DNA of 64,000 bases from Phytoactinopolyspora halophila. Its GTDB lineage: Bacteria > Actinomycetota > Actinomycetes > Jiangellales > Jiangellaceae. The stretch is taken from NCBI RefSeq assembly GCF_003287285.1, contig NZ_QMIG01000005.1, positions 62,001 through 126,000 of the forward strand, read 5' to 3'. Positions 28,385 through 36,406 of this stretch are shown here, one piece after another; within the stretch, counting starts at the first letter, position 1, and each line of letters begins with the position of its first letter. Below the pieces are notes generated by a model. That model did not search any database. It saw only the letters and a program-made list of their open reading frames with translations, and was not told where the DNA came from. Both the position numbers and the translations under genes were made by a program.

Positions 28385-28807
28385 ATCTCCTCGGTTCTAA
28401 TACGCCCGCCCACATTCTGCACGACCGCTCTGTGGAGCGAAGCTCTCCGGAGCCCGAGTCATCCTGAGTCCTCGCGGCGAAATGACACTCGCCAGTTTGC
28501 TGCCTAAACCCAGCGCGTTTTCGTCGGTGGTGCCAAGCGGCCTGCATCAGCACGGTCGCACCTCACCCATTGACCGCGATGTCCCATCTCCTCTGAGCTG
28601 CGATGCCATCTCTGTTGCTGCCGTGGCTTCCGCCGCTGTAGAGCATCCGCGACACTGCCTGAGCGCCCTGCTTCTGACTTGCCGCCTACCGGACTGGCCA
28701 TCTGTCCCTTCGGCTTCTTGGCCCGCTGTCCTTGATCTGAATGGACGCATGCTACCGGCGGTAGGGGCTGCGCACCTTCCTCACAAGATACGTGAGGAGG
28801 CCAGCGG
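28385..28807. other. Divergent leader before the relaxase gene, with hairpins
   Basis: No gene is supported. Two inverted repeats lie near the relaxase start: CTACC-GGC-GGTAG (28752-28764), and TCCTCAC/GTGAGGA (28778-28784, 28792-28798), the latter overlapping the ribosome site. Because origins of transfer often lie beside MobF genes, this gap is the first place to look for oriT (inference). Confidence 0.5.
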
Positions 28808-31800
28808 GTGAAGGGCGGCGTGATCTTGTTCCGAGGTGCTGGCACTGCCGCGCGCCGCTACCTGGAATCCGACCGCTCCCGAGCCGATGACTACTACTTA
28901 GAAGCAGGCACCGCGCTGGCCCATTTCACCGTGTCGGACAGCACCGGCCAGGTAATCGCCGAGGCCGAGCTGCTGCCCGGCGACTACGCGGGGTGGGTGG
29001 ACTGGCAGCATCCGCTGACTGGTGAACAGATGGGCAAGCCACGTGCGCCTGGTGATGGGCGGCGGGGGTCGCCGCGGTTCGCGGAGATGGTCGTCAACGC
29101 TCCCAAGAGCTTGTCGATCGCCGCTGCCCTGCATCCCGAGGTGTCGGTGGCGCTGGATGCGGCGCAGCGGCACGCGGTGGCCGAGATTAGCCGCTGGCTC
29201 GCTCAACATTCGGTGACCCGTGTCGGGCCGCGTGGGAGGCAGGAGGTGGTGCCGGTCGAGCAGGTGCAGACCGTCGCCGTCTCGCACAAGACGTCGCGGG
29301 CGGGTGACCCGCACCGGCACATTCATTTCCAAGTCGGCGCCCGTGTCCGGGCCGGCGGTGCGTGGCGGGCGTTGGATACGGCGGCGCTGTTCAAGCAGCA
29401 GGGCGCGATCCGCGCGCTCGGGACCGCTGTGATCGCCGCGCACCCCGGGCTGGCCGGTGTGCTCGACCGGCACGGGTTGACGCTCGATCCGGTGACCGGC
29501 GAGGTCACCGAGCTAGAGCGGTTCAACCAGGTAATGAGTAAGCGCGCCGCGCAGGTGGAGCGGAACCTCACCCGGATCGAGGCCGAGTGGCAGGCCGCGC
29601 ATCCGGGCGTGGAGCCTGGCCCGGTGCTGCGATCTAGGTGGCTGGTGAAAGCGTGGGCGCACGAGCGCCCGAACAAGAAGCCGACCAGCCTCGCTGACGA
29701 GGAGGGCTGGCGCCGCGAACTCGCCGACGCCGGCTACCACCCCGAGACTGCGGTGGTTCGCCGCGAGAGCAAGCTCCCGGTGTCGCTGGATGACCTCTCC
29801 GTGCAACAGGTCGCGAACCGTGCACTTGACCGCTGCGCCGCCGCTGCATCGACCTGGACCGTGCACGCAATCCAGGAGCACGTCACCCGGATCACCACCG
29901 AGCACGGCGTGCGCGCAACGTGCGAGGAGTTGCGGGAGTTCATCGCGATCACGACACGGCTCGCATCGGAGGATTGCTTGTCCGTGTTGCCGCAGGGTGC
30001 AGTGCAGCCCGAGCACGTCGCGCACCTTACCTCGTTGCGGGTCGTGCAGGCCGAGACCGAACTGCGCGACCTGCTACAGGCTTGCACATCCGAGACGGAA
30101 CCGAAGCGTCCGGACGTGACTGACCTCGCCGCCGAGCGCGGCCTCGACGACGGTCAGACCGTTGCGGCAGCAGCTGTCGCCTCAACCGATCCGCTGGTGA
30201 TTGTGGAGGGTGCTGCAGGGGCCGGAAAGACCACCATGCTCGCCGTCGCCATCACCGCGGCTGAACGTGAGGGCCGACGGGTGCGGGTGGTCGCACCGAC
30301 GAAGAAGGCCGCCGACGTCGCGCACACCGAGCTCGGTGTACCCGCCGATTCCGTGGCCGCGCTAGTGTGCGCGCACGGGTGGCGGTGGAACACCGATGGA
30401 GACTGGACGCGCCTCACCCCTGGCGACACCGACCCAAACACCGGACTCCGCTACGCTGGCCCGCCCGAAGGAGCCCGTCTGGTTCGTGGTGAGCGGGTGA
30501 TCGTGGATGAGGCCGGAATGCTCGACCAGGACACCGCACTCGCCTTCTTCACCGTTGCACACGAATCGGGCGCAACGGTCGCGTTGGTGGGTGACCGTGC
30601 ACAGTTGTCGGCCGTCGGGCGCGGCGGCGTGCTCGACATGGCCGCCCACATCCGTGGCACCACCTACGACATGACCGGCGTGCACCGCTTCACCGACCCC
30701 GACTACGCAGCGCTGACTGTACACCTACGAGCCGGTGCAGACCCAGCGGTGTTGTTCGACCGGTTGCACGAGCTCGGCCTCATCCAGCTGCACGCCGACG
30801 ACAACGCGGTGAACGACCACATCGCCAACGAGGCCTGCGAGGGTGCGGCAATCACCGTCGCGACCAACGACGACGCCCGAGCCCTGAACGAGCACATCCG
30901 CACCCAGCGCGCGCAGTGGGGCGAGGTGGTTGGCTCTCAGACCGTGACGGGCAGCGACGGCCTGGATATGAGCGTGGGTGATGTGATCCAGACCCGCAAG
31001 AACGACCGCGGTCTTCGGGTGGCCAACCGCCAAACATGGACCATCCAGCACATCGCTGATGACGGGACCGTGCGGGTGAGGGAAGCCGGGAACGGTAGGA
31101 AGCGCCAGCACACGGTCGCGCTGCCTGCCGAGTACGTGAACGAGCACACGCACCTGGCTTACGCCGCGACCGCGTACGGGGTCCAAGGCGCTACCGCCAG
31201 CGAGTCGCACACGATCCTCACCGATGCCCTCGAGGCGGCAGCCGTCTATGTCGGCATGACCAGAGGCCGAAACCAGAACGTCCTCCACGTCGTCGCGCCG
31301 AACCTGGACGAGGCTCGTGATCAGTTCGTCGCCGCTATGCAGCGTGACCGCGCCGACCGCGGCCTCGCCGACGCCACCAAGCAGGCCCGCGACGCCACGC
31401 GCGGACTGATCGAGGACGGGCCAGTGAAGCAGGTCAACACCGAGCTGGCAGCACTCGACGAGAAGGCCACGCATGCCGAGCGCCGCGCCAAGCGGTGGGA
31501 ATGGATCGCCAAACACCTCGACGCCCAGACCGTCAAACATGCGGCCGAGGCTGAGCAGAGCGACGCTGTACTCACTGCGGCCAAAGAGAACGCTGCCCAG
31601 ATGCGAGATGAAATTGCCGGTCCGTTGATCAGCCGGGCCATGAACGACGCACGGACGTATCTCGACGCGGTCGCCGAGGAGGCCGCCGCAGCGCGGCGAC
31701 TGCGCACAGCGGGATGGCTCGCACGACGCCGCGCCTACCACGACCACCACACCGCAAGCCAGCACGTCGCGACGGTAGGCGGCCAGGTCCGCGATAAATG

Positions 31801-32266
31801 GGGCAGGTTCCCGGCCAGTCCGGAGGCGCTACCCGACTGGGCGGCACGTGCCGCATCACGCCGCGCCGAGGCCGACCTGCGAGTCGTCGAAGCCGACAGC
31901 GCCGTCGCCGCGGCGAAAGACGTGCAACAGGAAGTCACCATGCGGCAGCGTCGCGAACGCCTCGCCCTCCTGACTCGGCTCTACGGCCCGGAGAAGGTGC
32001 GCCGCGACCCGACCCGCTGCGAACTCACCGACGCACACCGTGAAGTCAGGCACTGGCAGGCCACCGCCGATCAGGCCAGGGCAGAGGCGGCAAGGCTCCG
32101 TGCGCTTCCGCCTCAAGAAGCGGCTCAGCAGATCACCCAGAAGCGCGCTGTCGCGGCGGCACGGCAGGCCACAGCCGAACGTGCTCGACAACTCCGTACC
32201 GCAAGCGAACCACCGTCGACCAGCAGAAGTGGCCCGCATCGCGGCCGCTCCGGACTCGGATTCTGA
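28808..32266 (+). CDS. MobF-family conjugative relaxase-helicase (TrwC/TraA type)
   Basis: This 1,152-residue protein should nick the transfer origin and unwind the strand. The relaxase half has candidate nucleophile tyrosines Tyr18 and Tyr29/30 and the metal triad His169-x-His171-x-His173 (DPHRHIHFQV). The helicase half has Walker A with Lys474 (EGAAGAGKTTML) and Walker B Asp567-Glu568 (RVIVDEAGML). The last 250 residues are charged coiled coil. GTG 28808 follows GAGGAGG (28794-28800). All key motifs are intact, so the element should be mobilizable if a transfer machine is supplied in trans. Confidence 0.93.
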   Translation: MKGGVILFRGAGTAARRYLESDRSRADDYYLEAGTALAHFTVSDSTGQVIAEAELLPGDYAGWVDWQHPLTGEQMGKPRAPGDGRRGSPRFAEMVVNAPKSLSIAAALHPEVSVALDAAQRHAVAEISRWLAQHSVTRVGPRGRQEVVPVEQVQTVAVSHKTSRAGDPHRHIHFQVGARVRAGGAWRALDTAALFKQQGAIRALGTAVIAAHPGLAGVLDRHGLTLDPVTGEVTELERFNQVMSKRAAQVERNLTRIEAEWQAAHPGVEPGPVLRSRWLVKAWAHERPNKKPTSLADEEGWRRELADAGYHPETAVVRRESKLPVSLDDLSVQQVANRALDRCAAAASTWTVHAIQEHVTRITTEHGVRATCEELREFIAITTRLASEDCLSVLPQGAVQPEHVAHLTSLRVVQAETELRDLLQACTSETEPKRPDVTDLAAERGLDDGQTVAAAAVASTDPLVIVEGAAGAGKTTMLAVAITAAEREGRRVRVVAPTKKAADVAHTELGVPADSVAALVCAHGWRWNTDGDWTRLTPGDTDPNTGLRYAGPPEGARLVRGERVIVDEAGMLDQDTALAFFTVAHESGATVALVGDRAQLSAVGRGGVLDMAAHIRGTTYDMTGVHRFTDPDYAALTVHLRAGADPAVLFDRLHELGLIQLHADDNAVNDHIANEACEGAAITVATNDDARALNEHIRTQRAQWGEVVGSQTVTGSDGLDMSVGDVIQTRKNDRGLRVANRQTWTIQHIADDGTVRVREAGNGRKRQHTVALPAEYVNEHTHLAYAATAYGVQGATASESHTILTDALEAAAVYVGMTRGRNQNVLHVVAPNLDEARDQFVAAMQRDRADRGLADATKQARDATRGLIEDGPVKQVNTELAALDEKATHAERRAKRWEWIAKHLDAQTVKHAAEAEQSDAVLTAAKENAAQMRDEIAGPLISRAMNDARTYLDAVAEEAAAARRLRTAGWLARRRAYHDHHTASQHVATVGGQVRDKWGRFPASPEALPDWAARAASRRAEADLRVVEADSAVAAAKDVQQEVTMRQRRERLALLTRLYGPEKVRRDPTRCELTDAHREVRHWQATADQARAEAARLRALPPQEAAQQITQKRAVAAARQATAERARQLRTASEPPSTSRSGPHRGRSGLGF

Positions 32267-32412
32267 GTCTCATGTCAGCAATCAGCCGAGGTTGCCCCTT
32301 TGCCGCCACGCGCACAGCGATATTGGTATGCGACGGCGAAGGAAAGGGTAGTGACTATATCCGTAATATTCGGTAAGCTAGTTATTCACAGTTTGAGCAC
32401 AGGAGTCATAAA

Positions 32413-32511
32413 ATGCGCGTGATCGCTCGGGTGATGTTCCCCGATCGGCCGCATCTGCGCAGGTCTGACGGTGCCGCCGTAATGGCGGCACCGTACGTCG
32501 CGCGGGGTTGA
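32413..32511 (+). CDS. Possible 32-aa leader peptide with internal hairpin
   Basis: ATG at 32413 follows AGGAG with eight-base spacing and an unusually AT-rich stretch (32340-32412) that could hold a promoter. The peptide MRVIARVMFPDRPHLRRSDG... ends at TGA 32511. A 10-bp perfect stem (32469-32478 with 32484-32493) lies inside the frame. It is either a leader/attenuator or chance; no longer gene follows on this strand before 32991. Confidence 0.4.
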   Translation: MRVIARVMFPDRPHLRRSDGAAVMAAPYVARG

Positions 32512-32556
32512 CGGCCCCGTCGATTCGACGGCACCGTCCCCACCGAGGCCAATCGT

Positions 32557-32844
32557 TCAGAACGGTGGCCGTTCAGTCGCGATCTCGTAGGCCATCACGT
32601 GAGCGTCAATGATGTCGATCCCGGTATCGGGAGCTGCTGCTACTGACCGCCACGCCTCGATCGACGCCCAGGAATCCCACCGCTCGTAGTTATTGACTCG
32701 TCTCGGGTCGATAGGGTCCGCGGTAATGGCGAGATCGAGGCACCCTGCCGCCTGGCGCGCTCGGCGAACCAGGTCGGCGTGAGCGTCGACATACGCGTCA
32801 CGGTGTTCGGGGTCAACGATCAGGTAGCCAGCGATAATCCACAT
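32557..32844 (-). CDS. Antibiotic biosynthesis monooxygenase (ABM) domain protein, element copy
   Basis: This 95-residue ferredoxin-like dimeric domain is related to small monooxygenases that act on quinones and aromatic polyketides or on haem. It is a near-identical paralogue of the protein at 43258 (about 85 percent of residues shared by eye). ATG 32844 has GAGG just upstream. It is divergent from the HTH gene at 32991. The substrate is unknown, and the family also includes non-enzymatic stress proteins. Confidence 0.85.
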   Translation of the reverse strand: MWIIAGYLIVDPEHRDAYVDAHADLVRRARQAAGCLDLAITADPIDPRRVNNYERWDSWASIEAWRSVAAAPDTGIDIIDAHVMAYEIATERPPF

Positions 32845-32990
32845 TGTTCCTCTAACCGCCGCACAGGGCGAGCTTGTCCGTAGGTGTTCTCTGATGCCCC
32901 ATTCTGGCGGCCAGCGTCCGACTCAGTGGAAACGGGACACTCAGCGCACCTTCTCGGCAAAGGTCCTGCCTCAACGGGTGGTGGAGTGTC

Positions 32991-33218
32991 ATGACGGTGA
33001 CGAAAACACACGCGCGGCGTCGTGCTCCGATGCGGGAGCTATTCAGCGTGGCCGCGTCCGCAGAGTACTTGGATGTCAGTGAGCGCACCATTCGCCGGAT
33101 GATCAATGCCGGTCACCTAAAGGCCTACCGGATTCGACGGCGAGGCATGATCCGGATAGCCAGGGTCGATCTTGACGCTGTGCTCTACGAGGTCAAGCCC
33201 GGCGAGGTGCAGCCTTGA
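32991..33218 (+). CDS. Excisionase-like / MerR-type HTH protein
   Basis: The 75-residue protein is essentially one winged-helix domain: FSVAASAEYLDVSERTIRRM then LKAYRIRRRGMIRIARVDLD. This helix_turn_helix_17 type is used by recombination directionality factors and small regulators. It is not next to the integrase, and lies divergent from the ABM gene, so either role is possible. A truncated copy is at 39604 and a smaller scrap at 43073. ATG 32991; hairpin follows its stop. Confidence 0.85.
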   Translation: MTVTKTHARRRAPMRELFSVAASAEYLDVSERTIRRMINAGHLKAYRIRRRGMIRIARVDLDAVLYEVKPGEVQP

Positions 33219-33235
33219 ATGAACTCGCCGGATCG

Positions 33236-33259
33236 ATGACCGCTGTCCATGGCGGTCAT
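33236..33259 (+). terminator. Hairpin after the HTH gene
   Basis: ATGACCGC (33236-33243) pairs with GCGGTCAT (33252-33259) around an 8-base loop. It lies 18 bp after the HTH stop. Confidence 0.6.
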
Positions 33260-33401
33260 TCGTAGCGGTGACAGATCAAGGCGCTACTCTTCCCCTCCTC
33301 GTCGTGTGTTGACCGTCTTCGCTGTTTCTGACGTCCGCGGCCAGTTGTTGCCAGTCAGCTAGGCCATCCTCGTCGCCGATCATCGGCGTCACTCGTTGAG
33401 T

Positions 33402-33447
33402 GTCAAGGTTGTTCCCCTCCGCTCCGCTACGGGGACTCCACCTTGAC
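33402..33447. terminator. Long hairpin at the end of the decayed TA module
   Basis: GTCAAGGT (33402-33409) pairs with ACCTTGAC (33440-33447); inside, CCCC and GGGG arms can also pair. It lies 3' of the minus-strand toxin remnant. Confidence 0.5.
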
Positions 33448-33612
33448 TCTCTCCTCGATGACGACGAAGGAGGCACCGATCGAGGAATGGCTGACCGTGC
33501 CTTGTGTGACGCCGAGGGCTGACGTTCGGAATGACGGCGCACCGGCGTGCCGGGAGAAGGCATCTTCGATGCCCGACGCGGCGCGCGTTCGGATTCGGAG
33601 GTGATGGTTCAA
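33427..33612 (-). pseudogene. Decayed ParE/RelE-type toxin
   Basis: A TTG at 33612 overlaps the antitoxin stop (TTGA) and begins LNHHLRIRTRAASGIEDAF, close to LNYHLRIEPEASAELEEAI in the second copy at 39599. After about 20 residues the frame loses the toxin pattern, and a toxin-like FVVIEERVKV segment reappears near the end, with part of the middle seemingly in other frames. I infer small deletions and frameshifts. The toxin is probably inactive. Confidence 0.6.
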
Positions 33613-33854
33613 CGCTGGTCGAGGCAGCTCGCGAGGCGGGCGCGGGCATTTGCCCACGCCTCGCCTGCGGAGTCTGCGGCCGTTGCCCGCCGGCCGCGAC
33701 GCTCGATCTCATGAGCCCAGGCGGCTTTGAGCTCCTGTTGGTCCGCCTCCGGTCGATCATGCAGGCTGGCCAAGAGTTCGGCAGCGATGTGGGCACGATC
33801 ATGTACTGGCAATTCCAGCGCTGCTTGGAGCAAGTCCTGAGCCTGACGGGTCAT
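33609..33854 (-). CDS. Addiction-module antitoxin (putative addiction module component family)
   Basis: This is an 81-residue antitoxin with the typical opening MTRQAQDLLQAALELPVHDRAHIAAELLASL and the central AAWAHEIERR. Members normally pair with a downstream RelE/ParE toxin, here present only as a remnant at 33427-33612, overlapped by four bases. A second, N- and C-terminally damaged copy is at 39360. It is likely orphaned. Confidence 0.8.
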   Translation of the reverse strand: MTRQAQDLLQAALELPVHDRAHIAAELLASLHDRPEADQQELKAAWAHEIERRGRRATAADSAGEAWANARARLASCLDQR

Positions 33855-34217
33855 AGAAGCAATATAGGCGCCAACACGTCTAGAACTGCGGGAGATGGTC
33901 GACGCCTGTCCTGGGACATAGTTGACACCTCAGGGCCGGTGGTGCGACATGTCGTTGGCTGAGCTTGTGATCACGGCGGTCAAGATGTGTCCAGACCATG
34001 GATGCATGGTTCAACGCCACAGCCGTTGCAGCCGTGGATTGTCAAGGATCAGGGCCGTTGGGCTCTACCGATACCTATGGTGGCCATCAGGATGATGCTC
34101 TGATGAGCTGACGTGCGTCGATGCTGGTCGGATGCATTTGCCGGCGTCGGCAAGATGGTGGATGGTGTGCGCCGCAACGTCGTTGTATTCGTCGATGGTG
34201 TGTGACATACTCGATGG
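33855..34217. other. Intergenic region, nothing recognised
   Basis: Between the antitoxin start and the next TA pair no frame has family motifs or a ribosome site. No strong palindrome was found. Confidence 0.5.
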
Positions 34218-34448
34218 GTGACGGAGTTTAGGGTCGCCAGGTCGGCGCGTAAGCACAAGATCGGGAATGCGCACATCCTGGCAGCGATCGCCAACGCGGG
34301 CGAACCGATCGTCGAGGGCGACGCCCTGACCTACGTCGGCAAGGATGACCGAGGTGTTGAGCTGACCATCATCATCGTCCCAGACGATCGGGCCGGATGG
34401 ATGGACTCATGGACCATCATTCATGCCATGCCCAACTACCGGAGGTGA
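34218..34448 (+). CDS. Small toxin-like protein paired with RHH antitoxin
   Basis: The 76-residue protein (ARKHKIGNAHILAAIANAG..., LTYVGKDDRGVELTIIIV..., IIHAMPNYRR) has the size, beta-rich middle and conserved HAMP ending of BrnT/DUF4258-like small toxins found before ribbon-helix-helix genes. It starts at GTG 34218, six codons after an obvious stop, with only a weak ribosome site. The stop at 34448 is five bases before the RHH gene start. Exact family and RNase activity are uncertain. Confidence 0.65.
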   Translation: MTEFRVARSARKHKIGNAHILAAIANAGEPIVEGDALTYVGKDDRGVELTIIIVPDDRAGWMDSWTIIHAMPNYRR

Positions 34449-34453
34449 TCACG

Positions 34454-34774
34454 ATGACACGTAAGCCGAAGATTGACGACACCACCACGATCCGTGACAT
34501 AAACCTCGACCAGGAAGAAGTCCACTTCCAGGGTGAGCGGCTGACCGAACAGCGCGCCGAGCAGGTCGCCGAGGAGACCCTGGCCAAGCTGCGCAACAAG
34601 AACCTCATCCCTGGCGGCAAGTCGCTCTCGGGTGGCGGCAAGCACTCGCCCACGGTGCAGTTCCGGGTGCCCGAGGAGCTACGCGAAGAGGTCGAGCGGC
34701 GCGCGGCGGCCGAAGGGGTCAGCGTGTCGAAGTTCGCCCGCCACGCTCTGGAGGAGTACCTCAAAGCGTCGTGA
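34454..34774 (+). CDS. Ribbon-helix-helix (CopG-like) antitoxin
   Basis: The 106-residue protein ends in a clear RHH DNA-binding fold (TVQFRVPEELREEVERRAAAEGVSVSKFARHALEEYL, residues about 68-104). The N-terminal half is charged and may wrap the upstream small toxin. ATG 34454 has GGAGGTGATC directly upstream (34441-34450), overlapping the end of the toxin gene. The toxin-before-antitoxin order matches BrnT/BrnA and HicAB modules. Confidence 0.82.
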   Translation: MTRKPKIDDTTTIRDINLDQEEVHFQGERLTEQRAEQVAEETLAKLRNKNLIPGGKSLSGGGKHSPTVQFRVPEELREEVERRAAAEGVSVSKFARHALEEYLKAS

Positions 34775-35054
34775 TCTTCGTGCAGGTGTTGATGTCCGCC
34801 AGCCCACCCGCCGGGTCCCGGCCTTGACACCGGCGAGAACGGCGCCAACGTGCCCTTGAAACTCATCGCGCTTAACGCGGAGCACTCACTGACCTTTGGC
34901 GCCATTCACGCTCTACTTGATGCCGGTGCGTTTCGTCGAGCCTATAGGCACTGCCCACGTGGTCTGAGGCGCGGATGCATTTTCCGATGACGGAGTTGAA
35001 GCGGGCAGCGGTACGCGTAGAGACCGTGCGGTGGTGCGCAGCCGTGAAAATGCG

Positions 35055-35090
35055 CGGGCCCGGGACAACGGCTTGCGCGGCCCGGGCCCG
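35055..35090. terminator. GC-rich hairpin after the GntR/DUF6907 operon
   Basis: CGGGCCCGGG (35055-35064) pairs perfectly with CCCGGGCCCG (35081-35090). It lies 24 bp after the last minus-strand stop and also downstream of the RHH gene. The remaining 34775-35054 shows no gene. Confidence 0.65.
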
Positions 35091-35113
35091 GCTCTATCTT
35101 GGGCACAAGCCCA

Positions 35114-35398
35114 TCAGGATGCGTAGCTTCTCTTGCCGTGTAGGAGGAGCCCGGCGAGGCGTTCAGCCATGTCCCACGACAAGATCGCCCGGTTGTACGG
35201 TGAGAACTGCCGTGCCGCGAGCGTCAGCACGCAGTATGGGCGTTGGCTGTCGGATTCGGCGGTGACCGCGACGGCGAACACGGCCGCGTTGCGAGGCAGC
35301 ATGATTTCCCCGATGTGCGCGACGTGGTTGCCCGAATGTCCGCCTTGGTCGGCGAAGTCACACCAGCGTGGGCAGGATCGCGCTTGTGGCCGGGTCAT
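35114..35398 (-). CDS. DUF6907-type small protein
   Basis: This 94-residue protein has the CPRWC-type knuckle near its N-terminus (SCPRWCDFADQGGHSGNHVAH) and the conserved QRPYCVLTLAARQF segment. Such proteins are common on actinomycete integrative elements and are of unknown function; the Cys/His knuckle suggests metal binding. ATG 35398 overlaps the upstream stop as ATGA, so it is coupled to the GntR-DUF6907 fusion. A fragment of a related gene is at 44818. Confidence 0.75.
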   Translation of the reverse strand: MTRPQARSCPRWCDFADQGGHSGNHVAHIGEIMLPRNAAVFAVAVTAESDSQRPYCVLTLAARQFSPYNRAILSWDMAERLAGLLLHGKRSYAS

Positions 35399-35922
35399 GT
35401 TCGCCCCCACTCATCGGCTGCGTCGCGGGCGATCGTCGCCACCCGTCGGGCCTGCCGCAGTGAGAGCTCAACCACGCATTCCTGCCCGCACCTCGCATGC
35501 GGCATCTTGCGGATGATCAGGTTGGGCGGTGCCTGGCTGTTCGGAGCACCCAGCCAAACGTCGACCGTCTGTGTCGCGCCGGGACCATCGGGGCCGAACT
35601 CTCCCAGACGCCGAGTGTGCCGATAGCCAATGTCGTTATTGCTGTGCCCGGAGCACCAGTGCGGGCATGCCACCCGCTCGCCCGGTTCGGTCACGTGGCT
35701 GCCCCGAGCCGTGGTGGCCACCAGGCCACGGTGGCGCAGGATCGCCAGCGTGCGGATGATGGTCCAGCGCGACACCCGGCACTGCTGCGCAAGCCGATGC
35801 TCCGCCGGCAGCCGGTCACCCGGCGCGAGCCCGCCAGTCTCGATCATCCGGTCGACGTGGTTAGCGAGCTGGATACTGAAATACACCGGGATGTCACGGT
35901 CCGGGCGGAAGTCAGCGAACAT
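35395..35922 (-). CDS. GntR-type winged-helix regulator fused to DUF6907-like domain
   Basis: Residues 1-75 are a GntR winged helix (QLANHVDRMIETGGLAPGDRLPAEHRLAQQCRVSRWTIIRTLAILR). The C-terminal part begins with the knuckle ACPHWCSGH, and later has a second CGQEC pair and a basic helix. It is 175 residues, with no effector domain of the usual FadR or UTRA kind. It starts two bases after the preceding GntR stop and overlaps the next gene by four bases, so the operon is tightly coupled. Likely a regulator of excision or transfer genes (inference). Confidence 0.82.
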   Translation of the reverse strand: MFADFRPDRDIPVYFSIQLANHVDRMIETGGLAPGDRLPAEHRLAQQCRVSRWTIIRTLAILRHRGLVATTARGSHVTEPGERVACPHWCSGHSNNDIGYRHTRRLGEFGPDGPGATQTVDVWLGAPNSQAPPNLIIRKMPHARCGQECVVELSLRQARRVATIARDAADEWGRT

Positions 35923-35924
35923 CG

Positions 35925-36188
35925 CTACTCACCACCGCCCGTGGCGACGAAGGTGCCTTTGGCCGGGAGAGTGACAAGCACGCCACGCCGGCGTAGGACA
36001 TCGGTGGCCCGGCGCACGGTACCGATCGACACCGCGAGGGCTAGTGCGAGGTCGGCCTCGCCTGGCAGCATCGCCCCAGGCCGCAACTCCGCAGCGTGGC
36101 GGATGACTCTCTCGATGTGATCGGCGACCTGCTCGAACAGGTATCGCGGGGCCGTTTCTTGGTCGGGTTCGAAATCACTGAGCCGCAT
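35925..36188 (-). CDS. Small GntR-family winged-helix protein
   Basis: The 87-residue protein is a stand-alone GntR DNA-binding domain (YLFEQVADHIERVIRHAAELRPGAMLPGEADLALALAVSIGTVRRA) without a ligand domain. ATG 36188 is chosen over GTG codons further up because the upstream 46-aa gene ends in TGATG, coupling to exactly this start. KorSA-type GntR repressors play comparable roles in actinomycete elements. It is second in a four-gene operon. Confidence 0.85.
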   Translation of the reverse strand: MRLSDFEPDQETAPRYLFEQVADHIERVIRHAAELRPGAMLPGEADLALALAVSIGTVRRATDVLRRRGVLVTLPAKGTFVATGGGE

Positions 36189-36328
36189 CACGACCACCGC
36201 CGTCGCGCCGGCGACGGGCGAACAGTGCCGTCAGCGGGGCGGTGACTGTGCGAGATGGCGATGCGGGATGTGAGCCGACGCCGGAATGCGTGCAGCTCGA
36301 TGGTTGGGCCGTTGTGTACGGTACCCAT
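36188..36328 (-). CDS. 46-aa basic protein leading the GntR operon
   Basis: ATG 36328 is preceded by an excellent ribosome site, GGAGGT, seven bases away. The peptide MGTVHNGPTIELHAFRRRLT... is basic and ends RPSPARRRWS at TGA 36188-36190, which overlaps the next gene's ATG (TGATG). The strong site and coupling argue that it is truly translated. It may be a small DNA-binding protein or a translational leader. No family is recognised. Confidence 0.65.
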   Translation of the reverse strand: MGTVHNGPTIELHAFRRRLTSRIAISHSHRPADGTVRPSPARRRWS

Positions 36329-36406
36329 GGGTCTACCTCCAGGGTTGCTCTGGTGGTGGATCAAGGGACCGTCGCGGAGTTGCCGCTCCCGGCGGTCCCG
36401 CCTGGC

